From assembly GCA_036510675.1 (NCBI GenBank), contig DATCDN010000044.1, positions 1 to 64,000 of the forward strand: a stretch of DNA of 64,000 nt. Reading direction: 5' to 3'. The stretch is from JAATGI01 sp036510675. Its GTDB lineage: Bacteria; Pseudomonadota; Alphaproteobacteria; ATCC43930; CGMCC-115725. The notes under the pieces were generated by a model. It saw only the letters and a program-made list of their open reading frames with translations. It was not told where the DNA came from and made no database searches. The position numbers were made by a program, and so were the translations under genes. Position 1 is the first letter of the stretch. Every line of letters begins with the position of its first letter. Below, in pieces: positions 25,582-33,948 of the stretch.

Positions 25582-26822
25582 TCATAGCGCAGCGCCTCGA
25601 CCGGATCGAGGCGTGCCGCGCGCCAGGACGGATAGAGCGTGGCAAGGAACGATAGCGCGAACGCTAGGCCCACCACGGTCGCGACGTCCGAGGCATAAAC
25701 CTGCGCCGGAATCTGCGTGAAGAAATAAATCTCCGCCGAGAACAGATTGACGCCGATCACGCTCTGCACGAACTGGCGGATCGCCTCGATATGCAGCGCG
25801 AATTCGGTGCCGATGACGAAGCCGAGGAAGGTGCCGACCACCCCGATCGAGGCGCCGCTGAGGATGAAGATGCGCAAGATCATCCCGCGCGTCGCGCCCA
25901 TGGTGCGCAGGATGGCGATATCGCGCCCCTTATCCTTCACCATCATGATCATGCCCGAAATGATATTGAATGCCGCCACCAGGATGATCAGCATCAGGAT
26001 CAGGAACATGACGTTGCGCTCAATCTCGATGGCGTTGATGTAGCTCGCCTGGCTCTGACGCCAATCGACAATGCGCGCGGACGGACCGATGACATTGCCG
26101 ATGGCCGCGCGGACGGCATCGAGCTGATCCGGGTCGCGGGCGAAGATTTCAATGCTGGTGACGCCCGTGCCGGTGTTGAAGAACAGCTGCGCGGCGGCCA
26201 GCGGCATCAGGATCATGTTGTTGTCGTACTGATACATGCCGAGATCGAACACGCCGGCGACGTGATAGCTCTTGATCCGCGGCATGGTGCCGAAGGCGGT
26301 GGCATTGCCGTTGGGCGAGACCAGCGTCACCTGCTCGCCCGGCGTGATGCCGAGCCGAGCCGCCAGCCGATTGCCAAGAATGACGTCGTCATCTTGGAAT
26401 TTCGCCAGCACGCCCGGTTGGACGCTGTGCGCGAGCAGCGGCTGCTGGGCGATATCCTCGGCGCGCAAGCCGCGCACCAGCACGCCGGTCGATGCCCGGT
26501 TGGTGCTGGCCAGCACCTGACCTTCGACCTGCGGGCGCGCCGCGACGACGTTCGGCACGGCGCGGATTCGCTTGTCCAACGTCTCGAAATCGCCGAGCGG
26601 GCCGGCCGATGACATGACCGACAGATGCCCCTCAATGCCCAGGATGTGGTTGACGAATTCGACCCGGAATCCGTTCATCACGGACATCACGATGATCAGC
26701 GTCGCGACGCCGAGCGTGATGCCGAGCAGCGAAAAAATCGCGATCACCGAGATGAATCCCTCGGCCCGCCGCGCCCGCAGATAGCGAAACGCGACCATGC
26801 GCTCGAAGCTGCCGAATATCAT
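25578..26822 (-). CDS. lolC: Lipoprotein-releasing system permease LolC/E
   Basis: The inner-membrane permease of the Lol system, 414 aa from the ATG at 26822. Four membrane helices are evident: one near residues 22-47 (FISVIAIFSLLGITLGVATL), then a large periplasmic domain, and three in the C-terminal third (VMFLILMLIILVAAFNIISG; GVVGTFLGFVIG; VATVVGLAFALSFLATLYP). The C-terminal SWRAARLDPVEALRYE is the coupling end common to FtsX/MacB-type permeases. The ATG overlaps the proS stop by four bases. A single LolC/E-type gene suggests a homodimeric permease, as usual in alphaproteobacteria. Confidence 0.93.
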   Translation of the reverse strand: MIFGSFERMVAFRYLRARRAEGFISVIAIFSLLGITLGVATLIIVMSVMNGFRVEFVNHILGIEGHLSVMSSAGPLGDFETLDKRIRAVPNVVAARPQVEGQVLASTNRASTGVLVRGLRAEDIAQQPLLAHSVQPGVLAKFQDDDVILGNRLAARLGITPGEQVTLVSPNGNATAFGTMPRIKSYHVAGVFDLGMYQYDNNMILMPLAAAQLFFNTGTGVTSIEIFARDPDQLDAVRAAIGNVIGPSARIVDWRQSQASYINAIEIERNVMFLILMLIILVAAFNIISGMIMMVKDKGRDIAILRTMGATRGMILRIFILSGASIGVVGTFLGFVIGTEFALHIEAIRQFVQSVIGVNLFSAEIYFFTQIPAQVYASDVATVVGLAFALSFLATLYPSWRAARLDPVEALRYE

Positions 26823-28138
26823 GGCGCGGCCTTGAGCCGGTTGATCGCCGCCTCGGCGGTCATTTCCTCGCGCTGGCCGGTGCCGCGGTTCTTGACCTCG
26901 ACCACGCCCTTCTGCAAACCGCGCGGGCCGACGACCACCTGCCAAGGTAGGCCGATCAAATCCATGCCTGCGAATTTGGTGCCGGCCGATTCCGCCCGGT
27001 CATCATAGAGCGTGTCGATACCGGCGTTGTTCATTGTGGCATAGAGCGAGTCGGCGGCATCGACACAGGCGGCGTCGCCGGCCCGCAGGTTGATCAGCCC
27101 GGCCTCGAACGGCGCGACGCCGGCGGGCCAGATGATGCCGGCATCGTCGTTGCTGGCCTCGATAATGGCGCCCACGAGACGCGATACGCCGATGCCGTAG
27201 CAGCCCATTTCGGGAACGATCTTTTCGCCCGCCGGGCCGACCACGGTCGCATTCATCGCCGCCGAATATTTGTTGCCGAGGAAGAATATCTGCCCAACCT
27301 CGATACCGCGCGCCGCCAGCAGGCGTTCGGCCGGCACCGGACAATTGGCGGCATCGTGCTTTTCCTCGGTCGCGGCATAAAGGCTGGTCCAGCGCCGGAA
27401 GAACGGCTCCAGATCGTCCTCATAGGTGACGTCGGTCGAGAGCACATCGGTCTCGAGCCAAGCGCTGTCGCAATAGACCTGCGACTCGCCGGTGTCCGCC
27501 AGGATGATGAATTCATGACTGAGATCGCCGCCGATCGGCCCGGTATCGGCGCGCATCGGGATCGCCTTCAATCCCATCCGGGCGAAGGTGCGCAGATAAG
27601 CCAGGAACATCTTATTGTAGGAGCGCCGCGCGCCCGCGAGATCGAGATCGAAGGAATAGGCATCCTTCATCAGGAATTCGCGCCCGCGCATCACGCCGAA
27701 GCGCGGGCGGACCTCGTCGCGGAATTTCCATTGGATGTGGTAGAGGTTCTTCGGCAGATCGCGATAGGTCTTGATGTTGTGACGGAAAATATCTGTGATC
27801 AGTTCCTCGTTGGTGGGACCGTAGAGCATATCGCGCTGGTGGCGGTCGACGATGCGCAGCATCTCCTCGCCGTAATCATCATAGCGGCCGCTCTCGCGCC
27901 ACAGCTCGGCGGGCTGCACCGTGGGCATTAGCAATTCCTGGGCCCCGGCGGCGTCTTGCTCGGCGCGCACGATGCCCTCGATCTTCCGCAGCACGCGCAG
28001 GCCAAGCGGCAACCATGAGTAGATACCGGCACTCGATTGACGAACCATGCCGGCGCGAAGCATCAGCCGATGCGACACGATTTGTGCTTCCGCCGGATTT
28101 TCCCGCAGAAGCGGCAAGAAATAGTGCGATAGCCGCAT
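26819..28138 (-). CDS. proS: Proline-tRNA ligase, short bacterial form
   Basis: ProRS charges tRNA-Pro. At 439 aa it is the short alphaproteobacterial type: class II motifs appear as RQSSAGIYSWLPLGLRVL, the motif 2 region YHIQWKFRDEVRPRFGVMRGREFLMKDAYSF (split here by family variation) and motif 3 GCYGIGVSRLVGAI, with no inserted editing domain between motifs 2 and 3. Editing in trans by a YbaK/ProXp protein is therefore expected from elsewhere in the genome. GTGAGG lies 7 bases before the ATG. It is preceded on the same strand by an unrecognised ORF ending 6 bases upstream. Confidence 0.96.
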   Translation of the reverse strand: MRLSHYFLPLLRENPAEAQIVSHRLMLRAGMVRQSSAGIYSWLPLGLRVLRKIEGIVRAEQDAAGAQELLMPTVQPAELWRESGRYDDYGEEMLRIVDRHQRDMLYGPTNEELITDIFRHNIKTYRDLPKNLYHIQWKFRDEVRPRFGVMRGREFLMKDAYSFDLDLAGARRSYNKMFLAYLRTFARMGLKAIPMRADTGPIGGDLSHEFIILADTGESQVYCDSAWLETDVLSTDVTYEDDLEPFFRRWTSLYAATEEKHDAANCPVPAERLLAARGIEVGQIFFLGNKYSAAMNATVVGPAGEKIVPEMGCYGIGVSRLVGAIIEASNDDAGIIWPAGVAPFEAGLINLRAGDAACVDAADSLYATMNNAGIDTLYDDRAESAGTKFAGMDLIGLPWQVVVGPRGLQKGVVEVKNRGTGQREEMTAEAAINRLKAAP

Positions 28139-28144
28139 AAAACC

Positions 28145-28474
28145 TCACCCGAGGACGAAGTGCGGAATGTAGGAAACGCCACCCTGCCTGTCCATCATCG
28201 GTGATGGCGCGTTCTCTGTTATTTCGTTTAGTTTAATCGAAGGCCCAACTGTGAAATTTTCGTCAAAAATAAGACCCTTCCGCATAATTTCTAATGACGG
28301 GAGCCATCGTCTTGGATATATTCCGAGATCTGGATGGTTGCGAGTTATGAAGATCACCAGGGCCCAAGTTTGGGGAGGGAACCGCAAGCGGATCTTTGGG
28401 GGGCCGCTTGCGATAGGATAGAGATCAGGCAAAGGGCAAGACCAATCATTGGCCTTGCTCTTTGGCTTTAACAA
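28145..28474 (-). CDS. Hypothetical ORF, AT-richer than its neighbours
   Basis: A 109-aa frame opening at TTG two codons after a stop, with no clear ribosome site, and no similarity I recognise. In its favour, the residue pattern is protein-like (PPQTWALVIFITRNHPDLGI; a run of hydrophobic strands; Pro-rich loops) and it ends 6 bases before the proS start, in operon-like spacing. Against it: no ATG/GTG start and no ribosome site. Third positions are far less G/C than in flanking genes, which suggests acquired DNA. It could be the tail of a decayed gene. If it is not a gene, 28139-28497 holds nothing else I can name. Confidence 0.35.
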   Translation of the reverse strand: MLKPKSKANDWSCPLPDLYPIASGPPKIRLRFPPQTWALVIFITRNHPDLGIYPRRWLPSLEIMRKGLIFDENFTVGPSIKLNEITENAPSPMMDRQGGVSYIPHFVLG

Positions 28475-28497
28475 CGTAACTTAATTACCCGAAAACG

Positions 28498-29055
28498 CTA
28501 TTGTTTATTCGCTCGCATCCAGGCGGGTTGCAGCCGCGCGATCTTGGCGTGGATCGGACAATCCGCCTCGTGCGCGCCCGGCAGATAGCCGAGGCTCATC
28601 AGAAATTCATTCACGATCTCGCCGCCGGTAAAGCGGAAGTTCTGCTTGAATAGCTTAACCCAACCCGCTTTATCCAAAGGATGATTGGCATCTAGCCAAC
28701 CCGCGAAGCCGTCATGCTCGTCGCGGATTTTTTGCAGTCGCCGAGCATTCTCGATGGCGGCGTCGATTTTCAGCCGGTTGCGGATGATGCCGGCATCCCC
28801 CAGTAGCCGTTCGACATCCTTGGCCTGGTACGCGGCGACTCGATCGATATCAAAGCCGTCGAACGCGGCTCTGAACGCGTCCCGCTTCTTGAGAATGGTC
28901 AGCCAGGAAAGGCCGGCCTGGTTGATTTCCAGCACCAGCCGCTCGAACAGCACCGAATCGTCCCGCGAGGGGAAACCATATTCGGTATCGTGATAGGGGC
29001 CGTGGAACGGATGCCCCGGCGCCGCCGCGCAATAGCTCGCCGCCAACTCGCTCAA
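28498..29055 (-). CDS. tag: DNA-3-methyladenine glycosylase I
   Basis: Tag removes 3-methyladenine from alkylated DNA. The start is taken as TTG at 29055, overlapping the DUF1467 stop (TTGA), giving 185 aa; no ATG lies upstream of the conserved region in a sensible place. Cys9 and His22 (ASYCAAAPGH ... GPYHD) and a C-terminal H-E-A-D-C set reproduce the spacing of the E. coli Tag zinc site. EINQAGLSWLTILKKRDAFR forms the helix-hairpin-helix core with the substrate Glu/Trp, and IIRNRLKIDAAIENAR follows. It is placed between DUF1467 and proS, a spot where I do not expect it in related genomes. Confidence 0.9.
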   Translation of the reverse strand: MSELAASYCAAAPGHPFHGPYHDTEYGFPSRDDSVLFERLVLEINQAGLSWLTILKKRDAFRAAFDGFDIDRVAAYQAKDVERLLGDAGIIRNRLKIDAAIENARRLQKIRDEHDGFAGWLDANHPLDKAGWVKLFKQNFRFTGGEIVNEFLMSLGYLPGAHEADCPIHAKIARLQPAWMRANKQ

Positions 29056-29288
29056 GCCCCCCGAAAACTGATCCAGTGCGACCGCACGACCAGAAAGATG
29101 ATCAGCCAGATGATGGCGGCGACCAATGTGGTAATGCCCGCCTTCATGACGAGGCGCGGCCGCGCCGGCGCGCTTTCCGCCTGCCCCGGCACGAATTGTT
29201 CGGACGGGCGCACGCCCCAGGGCAGGACGGCGAAGATCACCACCCACCACACCAAGACGTAGACGACGATGCCCTCGGCCCAATTCAT
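29052..29288 (-). CDS. DUF1467-family small membrane protein
   Basis: A 78-aa inner-membrane protein with two helices: residues about 5-23 (GIVVYVLVWWVVIFAVLPWG) and about 52-70 (TTLVAAIIWLIIFLVV). The pattern VLPWGVRP plus a short basic/Pro loop and a second helix is the DUF1467 family, found in alphaproteobacteria between rnj-type genes and proS. The function is unknown. It begins 12 bases after rnj and its stop overlaps the tag start, so it is translated with both. Confidence 0.85.
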   Translation of the reverse strand: MNWAEGIVVYVLVWWVVIFAVLPWGVRPSEQFVPGQAESAPARPRLVMKAGITTLVAAIIWLIIFLVVRSHWISFRGA

Positions 29289-29300
29289 TGCTGTCCGCTT

Positions 29301-30971
29301 CTATACGCGCACCAAATGGATTTCCGTCACCGGCCGCTTGCCGCACCATGCCTTCAGCGAGCGCCTTAGCGCGAGCCGCGTGGTCTCGCGCACCGTGTCG
29401 TCGTCCCGCCGGTCATGGGTCGATAATTTCTGCAGTTCTTCCGCGATCCGATCGCTCAATCGGACGCCGAGATCGTCGGACTCGTCCCCCAACCCGTGCA
29501 CCGTGACCTGCGGCGGCGCCTTGAGCTTGCCGTCGCGATCCATCACGAGCGACGCCAAAGCGGCACCATTCAGTACCAGCCGTGCGCGGCTTTTCAGCGC
29601 CTCGCTCGACGCGGCGATGAGTTGCGTCCCATCGACCACCAGTCGCCCGGTCGGCACCTCGCCGATCGGCGCGGCCGGGCCCGGTGCCAGCCTGATCATC
29701 TCGCCGTTGCGGGTGACGATGGTCTGCGGCACCTGGCATTGCTCGGCGAGCCTCGCCTGCGCCATGAGGTGCCGCGTCTCGCCATGCACCGGCACGGCGA
29801 TGCGCGGCCGCACCGTCTGGTACATGCGCGTCAGCTCGTCCTGGGCCGGATGGCCGGAGACATGGATCGGCGCGTCATGCTCGGTGACGATCTCGACGCC
29901 GAGGCCGGCCAGCTTGTTCTGCAGCCGCCCGATGGACCGCTCGTTCCCCGGAATGATGCGCGAGGAGAAGATCACGCGATCGCCCTCCTCCAGCACGATG
30001 TGCGGATGGTCGTCGTCGGCGATGCGCGCCAGCGCCGAGCGCGGTTCGCCCTGGCTGCCGGTACAGATCAGCAGCACCTTGTCGCGCGGCAGGAATGCGG
30101 CTTCCTCGTCGGTGATGAACGGCGCCACGCCTTCGAGATAGCCGGTCTCGCGCGCCGCATGCTCGATGCGCCATAGCGAGCGGCCGACCAGCGCGACATG
30201 CCGGTCATGGGCGGCGGCGGCGGCGGCGGCCGAGGCGACGCGCGCGACATTGGAAGCGAAGCACGCGATCACCGCGCGCTGCTCGCAGCGCCCGACCAGG
30301 TCAATCAGCGTGCGCCGGACATCCGCTTCCGACCCCGATTCACCGGGCCGCAAGGCGTTGGTGGAATCGCAGATCATGGCCAGCACGCCGTCATCGCCCA
30401 GGCGCCGCAGCGCCGCCATGTCGCTGACCTCGCCCTCCAGCGGCTCGGGGTCGAATTTCCAATCGCCGGTATGCAGTACCGTGCCAAGCGGCGTGCGCAG
30501 CACCACCGCATTCGGCTCCGGGATCGAATGGGTCAGCGTAATCAGCTCAATATCGAAGGGCCCGACCTGGAAGCGGCCGGACATCGGAATGATGGCGATC
30601 TTGACCTCGCGGTCGAGTCCCGCCTCGATCAGCTTTTGCTTGAGGACGGCCGCGGTGAAGGGTGTCGCATAGACCGGACACCGCAGGCGCCGCCACAGAT
30701 GCGGGATGGCGCCAATATGATCCTCATGCGCGTGAGTCGCGACCAGCCCTACCAGGTCATGCGCGCGATCGGCGATGAAGCCCGGGTCGGGCATCACCAC
30801 ATCGACGCCCGGCATGGTGTCATCGGCGAAGGTGATGCCGCAATCGACCATCAGCCACTTGCCGGCATAGCCGTAGAGCGAGAGGTTCATGCCGATCTCG
30901 CCGACGCCGCCCAGCGCCAGAAACACCAGCTCGTCGGGACGGTTGGCGAGCAACATTGGCGAATTTTTCAT
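29301..30971 (-). CDS. rnj: Ribonuclease J
   Basis: A 5'-exonuclease/endonuclease of the beta-CASP metallo-lactamase group that matures and degrades RNA. The 556-aa length is normal. The metal site motif is THAHEDHIGAIPHLW, with a later HTGDWKFD and the beta-CASP residues in STNALRPGESGSE and SGHPAQDEL. RPRIAVPVHGETRHL is the closing motif. The C-terminal domain continues after residue 450. The ATG overlaps the coaX stop by four bases. Confidence 0.94.
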   Translation of the reverse strand: MKNSPMLLANRPDELVFLALGGVGEIGMNLSLYGYAGKWLMVDCGITFADDTMPGVDVVMPDPGFIADRAHDLVGLVATHAHEDHIGAIPHLWRRLRCPVYATPFTAAVLKQKLIEAGLDREVKIAIIPMSGRFQVGPFDIELITLTHSIPEPNAVVLRTPLGTVLHTGDWKFDPEPLEGEVSDMAALRRLGDDGVLAMICDSTNALRPGESGSEADVRRTLIDLVGRCEQRAVIACFASNVARVASAAAAAAAHDRHVALVGRSLWRIEHAARETGYLEGVAPFITDEEAAFLPRDKVLLICTGSQGEPRSALARIADDDHPHIVLEEGDRVIFSSRIIPGNERSIGRLQNKLAGLGVEIVTEHDAPIHVSGHPAQDELTRMYQTVRPRIAVPVHGETRHLMAQARLAEQCQVPQTIVTRNGEMIRLAPGPAAPIGEVPTGRLVVDGTQLIAASSEALKSRARLVLNGAALASLVMDRDGKLKAPPQVTVHGLGDESDDLGVRLSDRIAEELQKLSTHDRRDDDTVRETTRLALRRSLKAWCGKRPVTEIHLVRV

Positions 30972-31741
30972 GTCGCGCGATTCAATTCATAGACGAGGCG
31001 CAACCCCCACAGCGATAGCGTCGGATCGACGGTGCCGATGGCCGGGGTCGAGCCCTCGAACAGCGGCGCGAGGCCGCCCGTCGTCACGGTCCGCATCGGC
31101 TGGCCGAACTCCTCGGCGATGCGCGTGACCAGCCCCTCGATCAACCCGACATAACCCCAATAGATACCCGATTGCATGTGGCTGACCGTGTCCTTGCCGA
31201 TGACGCGAGCCGGGCGGCGGATGCGCACGCTGGGCAGTTTCGCCGCCGCCATCGCCAGCGCCGCCAGAGACAAGTTGATGCCCGGCGCGATGGCGCCACC
31301 GGCGTAATTGCCGTCGCCATCCACCACGTCGAAGGTGGTGGCGGTGCCGAAATCCACCACGATCAGCGGCCCGCGATAGCGATCATGCGCCGCGACGGTG
31401 TTGATGAGCCGGTCGGCGCCGACCTCTTCGGGCCGGTCCACCAGCGCGCGCGTCCCCAGCTTCACGTTTTTGTCGCCGACGATCAGCGGATCGGTCTTGC
31501 AGTAATTGCGGCACAGCGTAACCAGGTTGAAGTCGATGTCGGGCACGACGCTGGCGATGATCGCGCCATCGACATCGCCGCGCGACAGGCCGTTCAGGGC
31601 CAGCAGATGGTCGAGCCAGACGACATATTCGTCGGCGGTGCGGCGCGCCTCGGTCGCAATGCGCCAACTGCCCTTCAGGGCAAGACCAAGCCATAGCGCG
31701 AATACGGTGTTGGTATTGTTGGCGTTGATGGCGAGCAGCAT
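30968..31741 (-). CDS. coaX: Type III pantothenate kinase
   Basis: CoaX phosphorylates pantothenate, the first step of coenzyme A synthesis. The 257-aa protein belongs to the ASKHA fold: EVGADRLINTVAAHDRY, VVDFGTATTFDVVDGDGNY and GGAIAPGINLSLAAL are clear. The N-terminal phosphate-binding loop reads INANNTNT where the common form is D-x-G-N-T-N, so the usual Asp is Asn here; I recall similar variants in some alphaproteobacteria. The ATG at 31741 is preferred over the frame start at 31822. It begins 10 bases after birA and overlaps rnj. Confidence 0.92.
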   Translation of the reverse strand: MLLAINANNTNTVFALWLGLALKGSWRIATEARRTADEYVVWLDHLLALNGLSRGDVDGAIIASVVPDIDFNLVTLCRNYCKTDPLIVGDKNVKLGTRALVDRPEEVGADRLINTVAAHDRYRGPLIVVDFGTATTFDVVDGDGNYAGGAIAPGINLSLAALAMAAAKLPSVRIRRPARVIGKDTVSHMQSGIYWGYVGLIEGLVTRIAEEFGQPMRTVTTGGLAPLFEGSTPAIGTVDPTLSLWGLRLVYELNRAT

Positions 31742-31751
31742 GGCAGCCTCT

Positions 31752-32492
31752 TCACGCGGCGGGAAAGACCGCGCCCGCCGAGATATGGCGCCTGCCGTCG
31801 GCATTTTCGAGTACCAGCGCACCCGACGCGTCGAGATCGACGAAGCGGCCGCGCGTTTCGGTATGGGCGTAGCGCACGCGAATCTCGCCGCCCAGCCCGT
31901 CCGCCCGGTCCAGCCAGGCGTCGCGCAGCGGCGCGAAACCGTTCGCCCGCCAGGCCCCGTGCCAATGGAGGAAGCGCGCGCAGAGCGCCTCTAATACCGC
32001 ACCCGGCGACGAGGGCGCGGCGCCCAGCGCGGCCAGTGATGTTGCCGGGATTTCGGTATCGGCGGGGTATGACGCGATATTGACGCCGATACCGATCACC
32101 AGCCAGGCGACGCTTGCGCCGGCTGCCTCGGATTCCAGCAGGATACCCGCGATCTTCCGGCCCCCGACCAGGACGTCGTTCGGCCATTTGCAGCGCGGCT
32201 GGAGCGGCCGGGGGACGATATCGCACACCGCCAGCGCCGCCGCGAAGCTCAGCAGCGCGACCTCGGCGGCCGGCCGGTCCGGCCGCAACAGGATCGAGCA
32301 ATAGAGATTGCCGGGCGGGGATTGCCACGCCCTGCCCTGGCGCCCATGCCCGGCGGTCTGGCGGTCGGCCCAAATGACCAGGCCGTCGCGCGCCCCGCCG
32401 GCGGCCTGGCGTTTCGCCTCGTCGTTGGTGCTGTCGATCTCGGCGAAATGCCGCGACGAATAAAACGGTGGCAGCGCGGAAAGCTGATTCAT
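31752..32492 (-). CDS. birA: Biotin-[acetyl-CoA-carboxylase] ligase
   Basis: It attaches biotin to the carboxylase carrier protein through biotinyl-AMP. The 246-aa protein is the catalytic type only: EIDSTNDEAKRQAA, the adenylate loop TAGHGRQGRAWQSPPGNLY, KWPNDVLVGGRKIAGIL and a C-terminal SH3-like domain. There is no N-terminal helix-turn-helix, so it should not act as a biotin repressor. Its ATG overlaps the nuoN stop by four bases. Confidence 0.93.
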   Translation of the reverse strand: MNQLSALPPFYSSRHFAEIDSTNDEAKRQAAGGARDGLVIWADRQTAGHGRQGRAWQSPPGNLYCSILLRPDRPAAEVALLSFAAALAVCDIVPRPLQPRCKWPNDVLVGGRKIAGILLESEAAGASVAWLVIGIGVNIASYPADTEIPATSLAALGAAPSSPGAVLEALCARFLHWHGAWRANGFAPLRDAWLDRADGLGGEIRVRYAHTETRGRFVDLDASGALVLENADGRRHISAGAVFPAA

Positions 32493-33946
32493 CCGGGAAA
32501 CAGGACCGCGCTTGCCGCCTCGGCGCCCGATACGATCGGCGCGGAATAGAGGAAGAAGAACATGATGACGATGCTGGCGATGACCAGCACCGTCTTGACC
32601 TCGGCCCCCATCCGGTCGAAGCCGCTATTGGTGGCCGGCTCGTCGAAATACATCACCTTGACGATGCGGACATAGTAGTAGGCGCCGATCACGCTGGTGA
32701 CGACACCGATCACCGCCAGCACGTTGAGGCCGGAATCGATCGCCGCCATGAAGATGTAGAGTTTGGCGAAGAAGCCCGCCAGCGGCGGAATGCCCGCCAG
32801 CGAGAACATGAAAATGCCAAGCGCCAGCGCCATTGCCGGCTGGGTGCGCGACAGGCCGGCGAGATCGTCGATACCCTCCACCAGTTTGCCCTGGCGCCGC
32901 ATCGACAGGATCACCGCGAAGGTGCCGAGATTCATGAAGAGGTAGATGGTGAGATAGATCAGGATGCCGCGCACCCCGATGGCATTGCCCGCGGCCAAGC
33001 CGATCAGCGCATAACCCACATGGCCGATGGAACTGTAGGCCATCAGGCGCTTGATGTTGCGCTGATTGATGGCGGCGAGCGCGCCGAGAACCATCGAGGC
33101 GACCGAGATCGCCCAGATCACCTGACGCCATTCGAACAGCATGCCGTGGAACGGCCCGACCATGACGCGCACGAAGAGGGCCATCGCCGCGATCTTGGGC
33201 GCCATCGAGAAGAAGGCGGTCACCGGCGTGGGCGCGCCCTCATAAACATCGGGGGTCCACATGTGGAACGGCACCGCGGAAACCTTGAAGGCAAGGCCGA
33301 CGATCAGGAATACCATGCCGATGACCAGGCCGATATTGGCCGCGCCGTGGCCGTTCAGATGCAGGGCCAGCATGTCGAAGTTGGTGCTGCCCGTGAAGCC
33401 ATAGATCATGGAGATGCCGAACAGCATCAGGCCGGAGGCGAGCGCGCCCAGGACGAAATATTTGAGGCCGGCCTCGCTCGACCGCAGGGAATCGCGGTCG
33501 AAGCTGGCGACGATATAGAGTGCGAGGGATTGCAGTTCGAGACCGACATAAAGCGCCAGCAGATCGTTGGCGGAAATCATCATCAGCATGCCGGTGGTGG
33601 TCAGCAGGATCAGCACCGGAAACTCGAACCGCGCGATGTGCTCGCGCTCGTTGTAGCGGATCGACAGCACGATCGAGAAAGCCGACCCGACCAGCACCAG
33701 GATCTTGGCGAAAATCGCATAGCCGTCGGTCACGAACAGGCCGGCGAAGGTGACGTGGCGCACGCCGCTTTGGGCGCCGACCATGAAGATGGCGACGATA
33801 CAGACGATGACGGCGAGCCAGGAGACTTCCTTGGCGGCGCGGGCCTCGCCCTGGAACACCCCCAGCAGCAGCAGCGCCATCGCCGACACGGCAAGGAAAA
33901 TCTCCGGCAGCGCCGACAGGAAATTGGGCAGGGGTTCAATGGGCAT
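32489..33946 (-). CDS. nuoN: NADH-quinone oxidoreductase subunit N
   Basis: A membrane proton-pumping subunit of complex I of the antiporter family, 485 aa and about 14 helices. Marks include the conserved Lys helix (FKVSAVPFHMWTPDVYEGAP), a discontinuous-helix region (IKRLMAYSSIGHVGYALIGL) and AGIPPLAGFFAKLYIF. It follows nuoM by two bases and overlaps birA. It is the last of the 14 nuo genes. Confidence 0.97.
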   Translation of the reverse strand: MPIEPLPNFLSALPEIFLAVSAMALLLLGVFQGEARAAKEVSWLAVIVCIVAIFMVGAQSGVRHVTFAGLFVTDGYAIFAKILVLVGSAFSIVLSIRYNEREHIARFEFPVLILLTTTGMLMMISANDLLALYVGLELQSLALYIVASFDRDSLRSSEAGLKYFVLGALASGLMLFGISMIYGFTGSTNFDMLALHLNGHGAANIGLVIGMVFLIVGLAFKVSAVPFHMWTPDVYEGAPTPVTAFFSMAPKIAAMALFVRVMVGPFHGMLFEWRQVIWAISVASMVLGALAAINQRNIKRLMAYSSIGHVGYALIGLAAGNAIGVRGILIYLTIYLFMNLGTFAVILSMRRQGKLVEGIDDLAGLSRTQPAMALALGIFMFSLAGIPPLAGFFAKLYIFMAAIDSGLNVLAVIGVVTSVIGAYYYVRIVKVMYFDEPATNSGFDRMGAEVKTVLVIASIVIMFFFLYSAPIVSGAEAASAVLFPG

Positions 33947-33948
33947 GA

